DNA of 11,291 bases, taken from positions 1 to 11,291 of the forward strand of contig CAMIIY010000032.1 in the NCBI GenBank assembly GCA_946221045.1, read 5' to 3'. The notes under the pieces are model-generated. The model had not been told where the DNA came from. It ran no database searches and saw only the letters and a list, made by a program, of their open reading frames with translations. The position numbers were made by a program, and so were the translations under genes. Source of the stretch: an uncultured Oceanospirillaceae bacterium. GTDB lineage: Bacteria > Pseudomonadota > Gammaproteobacteria > Pseudomonadales > Balneatricaceae. This document shows positions 1 through 7,910 of the stretch, piece by piece (the first letter of the stretch is position 1; each line of letters begins with the position of its first letter).

Positions 1-852
1 CAAGGCCAGTGCATTGCTGCTGTGGGCATTCATCCGCAGGCGCAGGGTTTCCAGACCTTTCAGGAATACCCAGGCGTTGAACGGGCTCATGCAGGCACCG
101 CCGGTACGGATGAAGCCAAACACCTCTTCCATCTCTTTATCGCGGCCCACCACAACACCGCCAATACAGCGGCCCTGACCATCCAGATATTTGGTGGCCG
201 AGTGAATCACAATGTCCGCACCCTGTTTGATCGGCTGCTGCAGCACCGGGGTGCAGAAGCAGTTATCGACCACCAGCAACACGCCCTTCTCTTTAGCAAT
301 TTTGCCCACCGCAACCACATCGGTCAGTTCAGCAAGCGGATTGGACGGGGTTTCCAGAAACAGCATTTTGGTTTCCGGGCGGATCGCATCACGCCAGGCA
401 TCCAGCGAGGTGGGATCAACAAAGGTGGTGCTGATCCCGTAACGTGACATGTATTTGTCAAACAGGGTCACGGTAGAACCGAACACACTGCGTGAGCAGA
501 CCACATGGTCGCCCTGCTGCATCAGCGCCAGGCAGGTGCTCATAATGGCCGCCATACCGGAGGCGGTTGCAACGGCACGCTCGCCGCCTTCCATCGCCGC
601 GATGCGTTCTTCAAAGAACTGCACCGTCGGGTTGGTGAAACGCGAGTAGATGTTGCCCTCGACTTCACCGCCGAACCGGGCTGCCGCTTCACGGGCAGAG
701 GAAAACACATAGCTGGAGGTGGCATAGATCGGATCACTATGCTCACCTTCCAGTGAACGGTGCTGACCGGCACGTACCGCCTGAGTCGACAGGCCGTAAC
801 CTTCGGCTTCAAACTGAATACGTTGCAGGCGTTCGTAATCCGCAATGGACAT
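1..852 (-). CDS. metZ: O-succinylhomoserine sulfhydrylase MetZ (5' part, runs off left edge)
   Basis: PLP-dependent enzyme of the Cys/Met metabolism family that makes homocysteine from O-succinylhomoserine and sulfide in methionine synthesis. The window holds the first 284 residues; by comparison with family members of about 400, roughly 120 C-terminal residues are missing. Visible family marks are YSRFTNPT (residues 69-76, cofactor phosphate contact from the neighbouring subunit), SGM (98-100), the PLP-ring Asp in VVDNCFCTP (D196), and the Schiff-base lysine in HSATKYLDGQGR (K221). The ATG at 852 is the only sensible start, because an in-frame TGA lies two codons upstream and an AAGGAG lies 10 bases before it. 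The gene begins 14 bases after purF stops, so the two are probably co-transcribed. This tandem, and the text of the protein, closely resemble P. aeruginosa MetZ. Cystathionine gamma-synthase is the main alternative; the gene context and N-terminal text favour MetZ. Confidence 0.93.
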   Translation of the reverse strand, partial: MSIADYERLQRIQFEAEGYGLSTQAVRAGQHRSLEGEHSDPIYATSSYVFSSAREAAARFGGEVEGNIYSRFTNPTVQFFEERIAAMEGGERAVATASGMAAIMSTCLALMQQGDHVVCSRSVFGSTVTLFDKYMSRYGISTTFVDPTSLDAWRDAIRPETKMLFLETPSNPLAELTDVVAVGKIAKEKGVLLVVDNCFCTPVLQQPIKQGADIVIHSATKYLDGQGRCIGGVVVGRDKEMEEVFGFIRTGGACMSPFNAWVFLKGLETLRLRMNAHSSNALAL

Positions 853-862
853 GGATCAGAAA

Positions 863-868
863 CTCCTT
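863..868 (-). promoter_or_regulatory. Shine-Dalgarno of metZ overlapping the purF stop codon
   Basis: On the minus strand the sequence reads TAAGGAG, in which TAA (869-867) is the purF stop codon and AAGGAG (868-863) is a near-perfect ribosome binding site, 10 bases before the metZ ATG. Ribosomes ending purF therefore finish exactly on the metZ binding site, an arrangement consistent with translational coupling (inference). Confidence 0.75.
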
Positions 869-2390
869 AGTCGATCTTGCTACACAGATTTGAAGATTCG
901 TTGCTGGCCACCTGACGGCTCTGGCCGTCGGACTTGGCGGCATCATTACGCGCCATACTCAGGCGATTCAGGTATTCGGAATCCACATCACCGGTGACAT
1001 ACTGGCCATCAAAGACGCAGGTATCAAAATTCTCGATCACTTTATTGCCTTCGCTGACACACTCTTTCAGGTCCTGAAGGTCCTGATACAACAGCCAGTC
1101 ACAGCCGATCTCGGCACAGACTTCTTCATCGGTACGGCCATGGGCAATCAGCTCATCCGCCGCAGGCATATCAATACCGTACACGTTCGGGTATTTCACC
1201 GCCGGAGCGGCTGAGGCGAAATACACTTTTTTCGCACCGGCATCCCGTGCCATCTGCACAATCTGACCCGAGGTGGTACCACGCACAATGGAGTCATCCA
1301 CCAGCATCACCACCTTGTCCTGAAATTCCAGGCCAATCGGGTTCAGCTTGCGGCGTACAGAACGGGCGCGCTGGGTCTGGCCCGGCATGATAAAGGTACG
1401 ACCGATGTAACGGTTTTTGATAAAACCTTCACGATAGGTGACGTTCAGTTCCTTGGCCATCTCCATGGCGGAGGTACGACTGGTATCCGGAATAGGAATC
1501 ACCACATCAATGTCATGGTCCGGGCGCTCACGCAGAACTTTGTCAGCCAGACGTTTGCCCATACGCATACGGGACTTATGTACGCTCACATCGTCAATAA
1601 TGGAATCAGGGCGGGCCAGATACACAAATTCAAACAGACAAGGCGTCAGCTGGGTGTGGTCGCTACACTGCTGGGTGAAGACATTGCCATCCATATCAAT
1701 ATAGATCGCCTCGCCCGGCGCGATATCACGTACCCGTTTAAAGCCGGAGATATCCAGTGCCACGCTCTCGGACGCCACCATATATTCCGTACCCTCTGCG
1801 GTTTCGCGCTTACCGTAGGTCAGTGGGCGAATACCGTTAGGATCACGAAACGCCAGAATGCCATAACCGGTAATCACGGCGACCGCCGCATAACCACCCT
1901 TGCAGCGCTCATGTACACGGCGCACAGCAGAGAACATATCTTCAGCCTGGGGCTGCAGTTTGCCCTGACGCTGTAGTTCATGGGCGAATACGTTCAGCAG
2001 TACCTCTGAGTCAGAAGTGGTATTGATATGACGCAGATCGGCACGGAACATCTGATCAGCCAGTTCATCGGCATTGGTCAGATTGCCGTTATGCGCCAGG
2101 GCAATACCGTAAGGTGAATTGACATAGAATGGCTGTGCTTCAGCCGAGCTGGAGCTACCTGCAGTCGGGTAACGGACATGGCCTATACCTACATTGCCTG
2201 CCAGTCGCTTCATGTGACGCGTGCGGAAAACTTCGTTTACCAGCCCGTTATCCTTGCGCAGGAAAAACCGGTTCCCCTCACAGGTCACCATACCCGCTGC
2301 ATCCTGGCCACGGTGCTGTAAAACCGTCAGGGCATCAAAGATGGTCTGGTTAACATAGGATTTGGCTACAATACCAACAATGCCGCACAT
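867..2390 (-). CDS. purF: Amidophosphoribosyltransferase PurF
   Basis: Catalyses the first committed step of de novo purine synthesis: glutamine plus PRPP gives 5-phosphoribosylamine. It is a cytoplasmic enzyme with two domains. The N-terminal glutaminase domain (about 1-235) starts MCGIVGIV, where Cys2 becomes the N-terminal nucleophile after Met removal; [12 protein letters not shown] (70-81) and NTTSDSE (123-129) are family motifs. The phosphoribosyltransferase domain carries the PRPP loop [14 protein letters not shown] (361-374) and KNRYIGRTF (325-333). The 507 residues match the usual length (E. coli 505), and no key residue is missing. There is no propeptide, so this is the E. coli type, not the Bacillus [4Fe-4S] type. 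A GAGGTG sits 6 bases before the ATG. It lies 39 bases after cvpA and 14 bases before metZ; cvpA-purF adjacency is widespread in gammaproteobacteria. I see no PurR-type operator upstream. Confidence 0.98.
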   Translation of the reverse strand: MCGIVGIVAKSYVNQTIFDALTVLQHRGQDAAGMVTCEGNRFFLRKDNGLVNEVFRTRHMKRLAGNVGIGHVRYPTAGSSSSAEAQPFYVNSPYGIALAHNGNLTNADELADQMFRADLRHINTTSDSEVLLNVFAHELQRQGKLQPQAEDMFSAVRRVHERCKGGYAAVAVITGYGILAFRDPNGIRPLTYGKRETAEGTEYMVASESVALDISGFKRVRDIAPGEAIYIDMDGNVFTQQCSDHTQLTPCLFEFVYLARPDSIIDDVSVHKSRMRMGKRLADKVLRERPDHDIDVVIPIPDTSRTSAMEMAKELNVTYREGFIKNRYIGRTFIMPGQTQRARSVRRKLNPIGLEFQDKVVMLVDDSIVRGTTSGQIVQMARDAGAKKVYFASAAPAVKYPNVYGIDMPAADELIAHGRTDEEVCAEIGCDWLLYQDLQDLKECVSEGNKVIENFDTCVFDGQYVTGDVDSEYLNRLSMARNDAAKSDGQSRQVASNESSNLCSKID

Positions 2391-2429
2391 TCAAATCACC
2401 TCAAAGTGCTAACTTACTAATCGAAAACC

Positions 2430-2924
2430 TTAGCGACCGGCGTTCCAGATCAGGCTCGCCATGTCGCGGGCAGCATCCTTGGTCCAGGTTTCCATAAGAA
2501 CAAAGTGCGGAATCAATTGTGATTCCTGCCACCATGGATCGTTTATGGCCGGGCTCATACGCACCAGCGCCACTAAAACAACCACTATCAGGCCGCCACG
2601 GGCAGCCCCAAAACCTATACCCAGCACTCGGTCAGTGCCGCTCAGCCCGGTTGCATCCACCAGCATACCGATTAACTTATTCAGCAGAGCACCAATCACC
2701 AGTGTGGCAATGAAGAGAATTGCAAAGGCCGCAGCCCAGCGAACCGAAGGGGTGTCGATATAAGGCTGCAGAACCACGTCCAGCGACTGAGAGAAAAGTC
2801 GTGCAATGACAAATGCAGCAATCCAGGTCAGCAGTGACAATGCTTCACGTACAAAGCCGCGTTTCAGGCTGATCAGGCTTGAAATCGCAATAATGACAAG
2901 GATGGTCCAATCAGCCCAGTTCAT
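2430..2924 (-). CDS. cvpA: CvpA family inner-membrane protein
   Basis: A 164-residue membrane protein of the CvpA (colicin V production) family. In E. coli this gene precedes purF; it was named for a need in colicin V production, and its basic role is poorly defined. About four hydrophobic segments are visible, roughly residues 6-20, 28-44, 62-84 and 102-122, which fits the family. Typical family text includes the start NWADW, then KRGFVREALSL after the first segment, and the glycine-rich GFGAARG (104-110) before the last segment. The short C-terminal tail is hydrophilic with several Trp residues. The Shine-Dalgarno is weak (AGAAG very close to the ATG). The 94-base gap upstream contains a -10-like TAAAAT and a weak hairpin, so transcription may restart here. 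It is probably co-transcribed with purF, 39 bases downstream. Confidence 0.93.
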   Translation of the reverse strand: MNWADWTILVIIAISSLISLKRGFVREALSLLTWIAAFVIARLFSQSLDVVLQPYIDTPSVRWAAAFAILFIATLVIGALLNKLIGMLVDATGLSGTDRVLGIGFGAARGGLIVVVLVALVRMSPAINDPWWQESQLIPHFVLMETWTKDAARDMASLIWNAGR

Positions 2925-2954
2925 CGTCTTCTGCCGTTGAAAAAAACAGGCCGC

Positions 2955-2983
2955 ATTTTAACAGACTTTAGTCGGTGATAAAA
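2955..2983 (-). promoter_or_regulatory. Possible promoter before cvpA-purF
   Basis: In the 94-base gap between the SPOR gene and cvpA, the minus strand carries TAAAAT (2960-2955), a good -10-like hexamer, about 30 bases before the cvpA ATG. The matching -35 (TTTTAT at 2983-2978, 17-base spacer) is poor. The -10 match and the placement after a hairpin make a restart plausible. No palindromic PurR box of the E. coli type is visible nearby. Confidence 0.35.
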
Positions 2984-3005
2984 AAGGAAATCCCACGCCC
3001 GGGAT
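2980..3005 (-). terminator. Weak hairpin plus T tract after the SPOR gene
   Basis: On the minus strand ATCCC (3005-3001) can pair with GGGAT (2994-2990) around a 6-base loop. A run of six T (2985-2980) follows, but four bases, TTCC, separate stem and T run. The stem is short, so termination would be partial at best. It lies 13 bases beyond the SPOR gene stop and just before the -10-like site for cvpA. Confidence 0.35.
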
Positions 3006-3018
3006 GGTTTTTCGGCCA

Positions 3019-3576
3019 CTACTGTGTGGTGAAGCGAACGATAATACCGTCAAGCCCCATATCCGTCTGCAACTGGGCCTTGAGACTCTCAAGGCGGCTG
3101 CGCTGCATTTCAGGGCCGACATAGACCTTGACCAGCTCACCCTGTTTACGGGTAAAGACTTTATAGCCTTCATTAATTAACTGACGGCGCAGGCTGCGGG
3201 CATTGCTTTCATCTTTAAAACTGGCCAGCTGCAACGTCCAGGAAACAGGTACACCCTGCTGATCCAGAACCGGCTGATCATCACGCAGATCAAGATCAGG
3301 CTTATGCTGTGCGCCGGCCAAGGCCTTGGCCACATTGGCAGGTACGTCAGGGAGTGTTGTGCCATCACCCGGCTCTGCCAGTTCTTCGGTATCGGGCAGC
3401 GGTTTTGATTCAGGTTCGATATAAACAATTTCAGGACGTGCCGGTGCATCAGGAATCTGACTGGTCAGATGGCGCTCCTGATAACCCGCCCCACTGAACA
3501 GCAGCGGAAACAGAATGGCGGATGATACAAGGATCACGGCCAGCCCGATAAGACGGTGTTTAATCTGTTGCTGCAT
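3019..3576 (-). CDS. dedD: SPOR-domain inner-membrane protein, DedD-like
   Basis: A 185-residue bitopic membrane protein. A short basic N-terminus (QQQIKHR) is followed by one hydrophobic segment at about 9-28, then a Pro/Glu/Asp-rich linker (about 35-110), and a C-terminal SPOR domain (about 112-183) with the characteristic WTLQLASFKDESNARSLRRQL start and the VKVYVGPEM core. SPOR domains bind denuded glycan strands of septal peptidoglycan; DedD supports cell constriction in E. coli. The topology (cytoplasmic N-terminus, periplasmic SPOR domain) follows from the charge pattern. Position between folC and cvpA is the same as dedD in E. coli and the SPOR gene in Pseudomonas, which supports the name, although sequence outside SPOR is poorly conserved in this family. 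The start lies 6 bases after the folC stop; an AAGGG inside the end of folC serves as ribosome binding site. Confidence 0.9.
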   Translation of the reverse strand: MQQQIKHRLIGLAVILVSSAILFPLLFSGAGYQERHLTSQIPDAPARPEIVYIEPESKPLPDTEELAEPGDGTTLPDVPANVAKALAGAQHKPDLDLRDDQPVLDQQGVPVSWTLQLASFKDESNARSLRRQLINEGYKVFTRKQGELVKVYVGPEMQRSRLESLKAQLQTDMGLDGIIVRFTTQ

Positions 3577-3582
3577 AGACGG

Positions 3583-4851
3583 TTAATCCCTTTTCAACAC
3601 ATTCAAGGCTTCGGCAACGGTGTAAAACGATCCTGCAATCATAACATCCTGCAGTGGTTTTTTACTGCGTACAAGGTCATTGATTGCATCTGAGACCGTA
3701 GCATGTTGATAAGGTTTTATATCAGCCGGTAAATAGCCTGCCAGTTCTGCGGCTGTTCCCCCCCGGGGCGGCTCCAGATCCACCAGGTGCCATTCGGCAA
3801 CCACCGGCAAAAGTGTTTCGATGACCCTGGCACGGTCTTTATCTTTCAGCATACCCAGCACCAGAATTGGTTTATCCCAGTGGACGAGCCGCTGAGCCAG
3901 CAGGCCTGCCGCTTCGGGGTTATGCGCCACATCCAGGCAGAAATTGATGCCCTGATAACTGACTCTTTGCATGCGACCGGTGAGTCGGGCCTGTGCGATG
4001 CCATCCCGTTGCTGTGCTGCGCTGATATTCAGAGGCAGTAACTGAGACACCTGCAAGGCCGTAGCCGCATTGGGCAGGGGCAATTCAGGCTGCGGGATCT
4101 GTTGCAGAGAAACCGGCTGGCCGAACTGATCCTGACCGGTGAATTCACACTGGGTTTCATGACAGCGGATACCAAATTCAATCCCGGCGCGATACAGGGG
4201 TGTATTCATGTCGTGGGCGTGTTTCAGCACGGACTCAGGCAGATCCGGATCACCGCAGACTGCGGGTTTGCCGGACCTGAAGATACCCGCTTTTTCAAAA
4301 CCTATCGCTTCACGGGTATCACCAAGCCACTCCTGATGGTCCAGTGCCACCGTGGTAATCACGGCAATATCGGGATCAATGATGTTCACCGCATCCAGAC
4401 GGCCACCCAAGCCGACTTCAAGCAGTACCAGGTCAGGTTGGGTCTGGCTGAAAATCAGTAGCGCCGCCAAGGTACCGAATTCAAAATAGGTCAGCTGAAT
4501 CTCGCCCCTGGCCTGATCAATTGCAGTAAACGCATCGCATAGCTGCTGATCAGACACCGGCTGGCCGTTCAGCTCAACCCGTTCGTTGTAATAGAGGAAG
4601 TGCGGTGAGGTGTAACAGCCGACGGAATAACCGGCACCGGAATAGAGGGTTTGCAGATAGCGAACAGTCGAGCCTTTGCCGTTGGTCCCGCCAATGGTCA
4701 CCACCTGGCTGGCAGACAGATTGATCGCTAAGCGTTCTGATACCTGACGAACACGGTCCAGGCCCAGCTCAATGTCAGCCGGATGGCATTGCTCCATCCA
4801 TGAAAGCCACTCATCAAGGGAACGCTTTTGCTGCTCAGTATCGTGCGCCAT
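3583..4851 (-). CDS. folC: Folylpolyglutamate synthase / dihydrofolate synthase FolC
   Basis: Mur-ligase-like cytoplasmic enzyme that adds glutamate to dihydropteroate and to folates, using ATP. The 422 residues equal the E. coli length. Motifs in order: P-loop GGTNGKGST (54-62), YTSPHF (80-85), family block LEVGLGGRLDAVN (144-156) with the Mg/ATP-binding region, ALDHQEWLG (169-177) followed by EKAGIFRSGKP (186-196), and DVAHNP (307-312) at the junction to the C-terminal domain. It should carry both synthase activities as in other gammaproteobacteria (inference). The ribosome binding site is poor: only GAG lies within 12 bases of the ATG. An intrinsic terminator ends 13 bases upstream, so expression must rely on read-through or on a promoter inside accD. 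The downstream SPOR gene follows after 6 bases. The start agrees with the E. coli N-terminus, and no better one is present. Confidence 0.96.
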   Translation of the reverse strand: MAHDTEQQKRSLDEWLSWMEQCHPADIELGLDRVRQVSERLAINLSASQVVTIGGTNGKGSTVRYLQTLYSGAGYSVGCYTSPHFLYYNERVELNGQPVSDQQLCDAFTAIDQARGEIQLTYFEFGTLAALLIFSQTQPDLVLLEVGLGGRLDAVNIIDPDIAVITTVALDHQEWLGDTREAIGFEKAGIFRSGKPAVCGDPDLPESVLKHAHDMNTPLYRAGIEFGIRCHETQCEFTGQDQFGQPVSLQQIPQPELPLPNAATALQVSQLLPLNISAAQQRDGIAQARLTGRMQRVSYQGINFCLDVAHNPEAAGLLAQRLVHWDKPILVLGMLKDKDRARVIETLLPVVAEWHLVDLEPPRGGTAAELAGYLPADIKPYQHATVSDAINDLVRSKKPLQDVMIAGSFYTVAEALNVLKRD

Positions 4852-4864
4852 GCCTGTTACTCAG

Positions 4865-4891
4865 AAAAAAGGCCGACGCAATGCGACGGCC
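4865..4891 (-). terminator. Intrinsic terminator between accD and folC
   Basis: On the minus strand GGCCG (4891-4887) pairs with CGGCC (4875-4871). Inside it, after one T-T mismatch, CGC pairs with GCG around a three-base ATT loop. Six T (4870-4865) follow the stem directly. This is a textbook Rho-independent terminator and the strongest in the window. It begins 26 bases after the accD stop and ends 13 bases before the folC ATG. It acts only on the minus strand, since no T run follows on the plus strand. Confidence 0.85.
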
Positions 4892-4917
4892 CTGGAGTTC
4901 ACATAAAACGGTGTATG

Positions 4918-5838
4918 TTAGTCCTGCGGGGGTTCAGCCGGGGTCTCAACCACTTCGCCCTCAACCGGCTCCAGTACAGGAACCGACAGGGTATGTCCGA
5001 GTTTGCGCAGAATGGCGCCCAGACGCTCACGCATTTCACCACGCGGAATGATCATATCCACCTGACCATGCTCCAGCAGGAACTCACTGCGCTGGAAGCC
5101 TTCCGGCAGTTTTTCACGCACGGTCTGCTCAATCACACGCGGTCCGGCGAAGCCTACCAATGCTTTTGGTTCAGCAACGTTCAAATCACCCAGCATTGCC
5201 AGCGATGCAGACACACCACCGTAAACCGGATCGGTCAGTACCGAGATATACGGAATACCTTCCTTGCGCATCTTCTCCAGTACCGCACTGGTTTTTGCCA
5301 TCTGGAACAGGGAAAACAACGCTTCCTGCATACGGGCACCGCCGGATGCGGCAAAACAGATCAGCGGAATACGTTCCTGCAGACAGATATTCGCCGCCTG
5401 CACAAAACGCTCACCCACAACCGCGCCCATGGAGCCGCCCATAAAGCGGAATTCAAAGGCAACAGCCACTACCGGCATGCCTTCCAGCTCACCCTGCATG
5501 GCAATCAGGGCATCTTTTTCATTGGTCTCGCGCTGAGCAGCAACCAGGCGGTCCTTGTATTTCTTCGAGTCCTTGAATTTAAGACGGTCAACCGGTGTGA
5601 CATCAGCAGCGATCTCATGACGACGCTGCGGATCAAGGAACACTTCCAGGCGCTTGCGAGCACCGAGGCGCATGTGATGTTCGCACTTAGGGCAGACATT
5701 CAGGTTCGTTTCCAGCTCAGGGCGGTACAGAACCGATTCACATTTGGGGCATTTTTTCCACAAACCCTCAGGTACATTGACACGCTTGCGTTCAGACCGC
5801 GCCAGTGCAGGAACAATTTTTTCCAGCCAGTTACTCAT
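4918..5838 (-). CDS. accD: Acetyl-CoA carboxylase carboxyltransferase subunit beta AccD
   Basis: Beta subunit of the carboxyltransferase of acetyl-CoA carboxylase; with AccA it moves the carboxyl group from biotin on AccB to acetyl-CoA, giving malonyl-CoA for fatty acid synthesis. The start [10 protein letters not shown] is family-typical. A four-cysteine zinc ribbon is complete (C30, C33, C49, C52, as two CPKC motifs). The crotonase-fold carboxyltransferase domain spans about 60-290, with MGGSMG (132-137), SGGARMQE (164-171) and [10 protein letters not shown] (202-211). The Glu/Pro-rich tail ends in PPQD. Its 306 residues are the normal length (E. coli 304). An AAAGG lies 7 bases before the ATG. 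It starts 25 bases after trpA and is followed by a strong terminator, so it looks like the last gene of the trpFBA-accD transcript. accA is not in the window. Confidence 0.98.
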   Translation of the reverse strand: MSNWLEKIVPALARSERKRVNVPEGLWKKCPKCESVLYRPELETNLNVCPKCEHHMRLGARKRLEVFLDPQRRHEIAADVTPVDRLKFKDSKKYKDRLVAAQRETNEKDALIAMQGELEGMPVVAVAFEFRFMGGSMGAVVGERFVQAANICLQERIPLICFAASGGARMQEALFSLFQMAKTSAVLEKMRKEGIPYISVLTDPVYGGVSASLAMLGDLNVAEPKALVGFAGPRVIEQTVREKLPEGFQRSEFLLEHGQVDMIIPRGEMRERLGAILRKLGHTLSVPVLEPVEGEVVETPAEPPQD

Positions 5839-5863
5839 GTTCTAACCTTTTGCTGACCCGAGG

Positions 5864-6667
5864 TCAGTTATCCATCTCTGTTCGCATCGCTTTGATAATA
5901 GCCGAAACCTCTGCCGGCACTTTTTCTGGCGCAGTCACCAGATCAGCGATTTTATTAACCAGTACACTACCCACAATCACACCATCAGCCACTTGGGCAA
6001 CCTGTTTGGCAGACGCCGGGTCTTTAATACCAAAACCAACACCCAGTGGCAGATCGGTATACTGACGTACCAGATTCAGACGTGCCTCCACCTCTTCAAC
6101 ATTCAGTGATGAAGAACCGGTAACACCCTTGACCGATACATAGTAGAGGTAACCTGACCCCTGTTCAGCGATCCGCTTAATACGCTCTTCACGGCTGGTG
6201 GGCGCCAGCAGGAAAATCGTATCAATTTCATGCGCAGCCATGATGGCTGAGAAATCAGCACCCTCTTCCGGTGGCAGGTCCACAGTCAGCACACCGTCTA
6301 CGCCAGCGGCCTGAGCCGCTTTGGCAAAATTCTCATACCCCATGGATTCTACAGGATTTAGATAACCCATTAATACCACGGGCGTATTCTGATTGGTTTC
6401 GCGGAAGGTTTTCACCATCGCCAGCACGTCAGTCAGGCGCACATCGTGACTCAGCGCCCGCTCACAGGCCAGCTGGATAACCGGACCATCCGCCATGGGA
6501 TCAGAAAAGGGTACACCCAGTTCAATCACATCAGCACCGGCCTCAACCAGTGCATGCAACAGTGGCACAGTGACTGTCGGTGTTGGGTCGCCTGCCGTTA
6601 CGTATGGAATCAATGCTTTACGTCCCTCATTTTTGAGCGCAGCAAAGCAGGAAGAAATTCGACTCAT
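5864..6667 (-). CDS. trpA: Tryptophan synthase alpha subunit TrpA
   Basis: TIM-barrel subunit that cleaves indole-3-glycerol phosphate to indole and glyceraldehyde 3-phosphate, passing indole to TrpB through the complex. The catalytic residues fall at the same numbers as in E. coli and Salmonella: E49 in [10 protein letters not shown] and D60 in MADGP. Phosphate-binding glycine loops are also present (GVTGSS and GVGFGI). I start at the ATG at 6667, giving 267 residues (E. coli 268). The frame stays open upstream to an ATG at 6742, but that 25-residue extension would overlap the end of trpB and has no family counterpart. The gene begins 22 bases after the trpB stop, behind a weak GGAAAA, and ends 25 bases before accD. 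Confidence 0.96.
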   Translation of the reverse strand: MSRISSCFAALKNEGRKALIPYVTAGDPTPTVTVPLLHALVEAGADVIELGVPFSDPMADGPVIQLACERALSHDVRLTDVLAMVKTFRETNQNTPVVLMGYLNPVESMGYENFAKAAQAAGVDGVLTVDLPPEEGADFSAIMAAHEIDTIFLLAPTSREERIKRIAEQGSGYLYYVSVKGVTGSSSLNVEEVEARLNLVRQYTDLPLGVGFGIKDPASAKQVAQVADGVIVGSVLVNKIADLVTAPEKVPAEVSAIIKAMRTEMDN

Positions 6668-6689
6668 GATTTTATTTTTCCAGTGATAA

Positions 6690-7910
6690 TCAGATGTTGA
6701 TGCCATCAATCTGGGCGACCGTATGGATATCTTTGTCGCCACGACCAGACAGGTTCACCACAATGATCTGATCTTTATCCATCTCTTTTGCCAGTTTCAT
6801 GGCATGTGCCACAGCATGGCTTGATTCAAGCGCGGGCATGATGCCCTCAACACGGGTCAGCATGCGGAAGGCATCCATCGCCTCTTCATCGGTCGCATCC
6901 ACATATTCAGCACGGCCAGCATCTTTCAGATAAGAGTGCTCAGGCCCTACACCCGGATAGTCCAGACCGGCAGAGACCGAGTGGGTTCCCAGAATCTGAC
7001 CTGCATCGTCTGACATCAGGTAGGTGCGGTTACCATGCAGTACACCGGGATGACCGGCAGACAGCGGTGCTGCATGCTGGCCAGTCGCCAGACCATAACC
7101 ACCGGCTTCTACACCGATCATACGCACGGACGCATCTTCAATGAAGGGGTGGAACAGACCTATGGCATTTGAACCGCCACCGACACAGGCCACCAGCGCA
7201 TCCGGCAGACGCCCGGTCATCTCGAGACACTGACGACGCGCTTCACGCCCGATGATGCACTGAAAGTCGCGTACCAGTTTCGGATACGGATGTGGACCTG
7301 CAGCGGTACCAATAATATAAAAGGTATTATCAACGTTGGTGACCCAGTCACGCATCGCTTCATTCATCGCATCTTTCAGGGTGCGGGTACCGGACTCAAC
7401 CGGAATGACTGTCGCACCCAGCAGCTTCATACGGTATACGTTGAGCGCCTGACGCTGCACGTCTTCCGCGCCCATGTAGACCTGGCATTCAAGGCCTAGG
7501 CGTGCTGCTACCGTAGCAGAGGCAACACCGTGCTGGCCCGCACCGGTTTCAGCAATAACCCGGGGCTTGCCGGTATATTTTGCCAGCAGTGCCTGACCAA
7601 TGGTGTTGTTTACTTTGTGTGCACCGGTGTGGTTCAGGTCCTCACGCTTCAGATAGATCTGTGCACCACCCACCTTTTCGGACAGGTGCGTAGCATGGTA
7701 CAGCGGCGATGGACGGCCTACATAATGCGCCAGATCGTAGTCAAACTCACGCTGGAAGTCCGGATCACGCCACAGCTTCTCGTAGGTCTCTTCCAGCTGC
7801 TCCAGGGCAGCCATCAGGGTTTCAGAGACAAAGCGACCGCCATACGGGCCAAAGTGGCCACGGCTGTCGGGCAGTTGAGAAAGTGCTTTAAGATCGGTTG
7901 GAGTCGGCAC
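6690..7910 (-). CDS. trpB: Tryptophan synthase beta subunit TrpB (GTG start)
   Basis: PLP enzyme that joins indole, supplied by TrpA, with serine to give tryptophan. Counting from the GTG start: HFGPYGGRF near the N-terminus, the PLP lysine in HTGAHKVNN (K99), the catalytic Glu in ETGAGQHG (E121), the cofactor phosphate loop GGGSN (244-248) and the C-terminal NLSGRGDKD. The text GVLHGNRTY resembles TrpB proteins from genomes such as Xanthomonas where trpFBA are adjacent, more than E. coli TrpB. Start choice: an ATG at 7922 has no Shine-Dalgarno (preceded by TTTGTAA), whereas GTG at 7910 has GAGG six bases upstream, so I use the GTG (406 residues). Using the ATG adds only four residues (MRLI). 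Either way the gene overlaps the end of trpF, by 23 or 35 bases, suggesting translational coupling. Confidence 0.95.
   Translation of the reverse strand: MPTPTDLKALSQLPDSRGHFGPYGGRFVSETLMAALEQLEETYEKLWRDPDFQREFDYDLAHYVGRPSPLYHATHLSEKVGGAQIYLKREDLNHTGAHKVNNTIGQALLAKYTGKPRVIAETGAGQHGVASATVAARLGLECQVYMGAEDVQRQALNVYRMKLLGATVIPVESGTRTLKDAMNEAMRDWVTNVDNTFYIIGTAAGPHPYPKLVRDFQCIIGREARRQCLEMTGRLPDALVACVGGGSNAIGLFHPFIEDASVRMIGVEAGGYGLATGQHAAPLSAGHPGVLHGNRTYLMSDDAGQILGTHSVSAGLDYPGVGPEHSYLKDAGRAEYVDATDEEAMDAFRMLTRVEGIMPALESSHAVAHAMKLAKEMDKDQIIVVNLSGRGDKDIHTVAQIDGINI

Noticed and set aside
22..447. Plus-strand open frames in the first 850 bases
   Set aside because: The minus strand carries an uninterrupted MetZ frame from 852 to position 1 with all the PLP-family motifs; the plus-strand frames are its antisense.
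4828..5856. Plus-strand open frame of 342 codons opposite accD
   Set aside because: It covers accD almost exactly in antisense and reads as His/Gln/Arg-rich text without any recognisable domain. The accD frame on the other strand is a full, well-conserved protein, so this is a codon-composition shadow.
6668..6742. N-terminal extension of trpA to an ATG at 6742
   Set aside because: It would overlap the end of trpB by 53 bases and adds 25 residues with no family counterpart. Starting at 6667 puts the catalytic residues at E49 and D60, exactly the family numbering.
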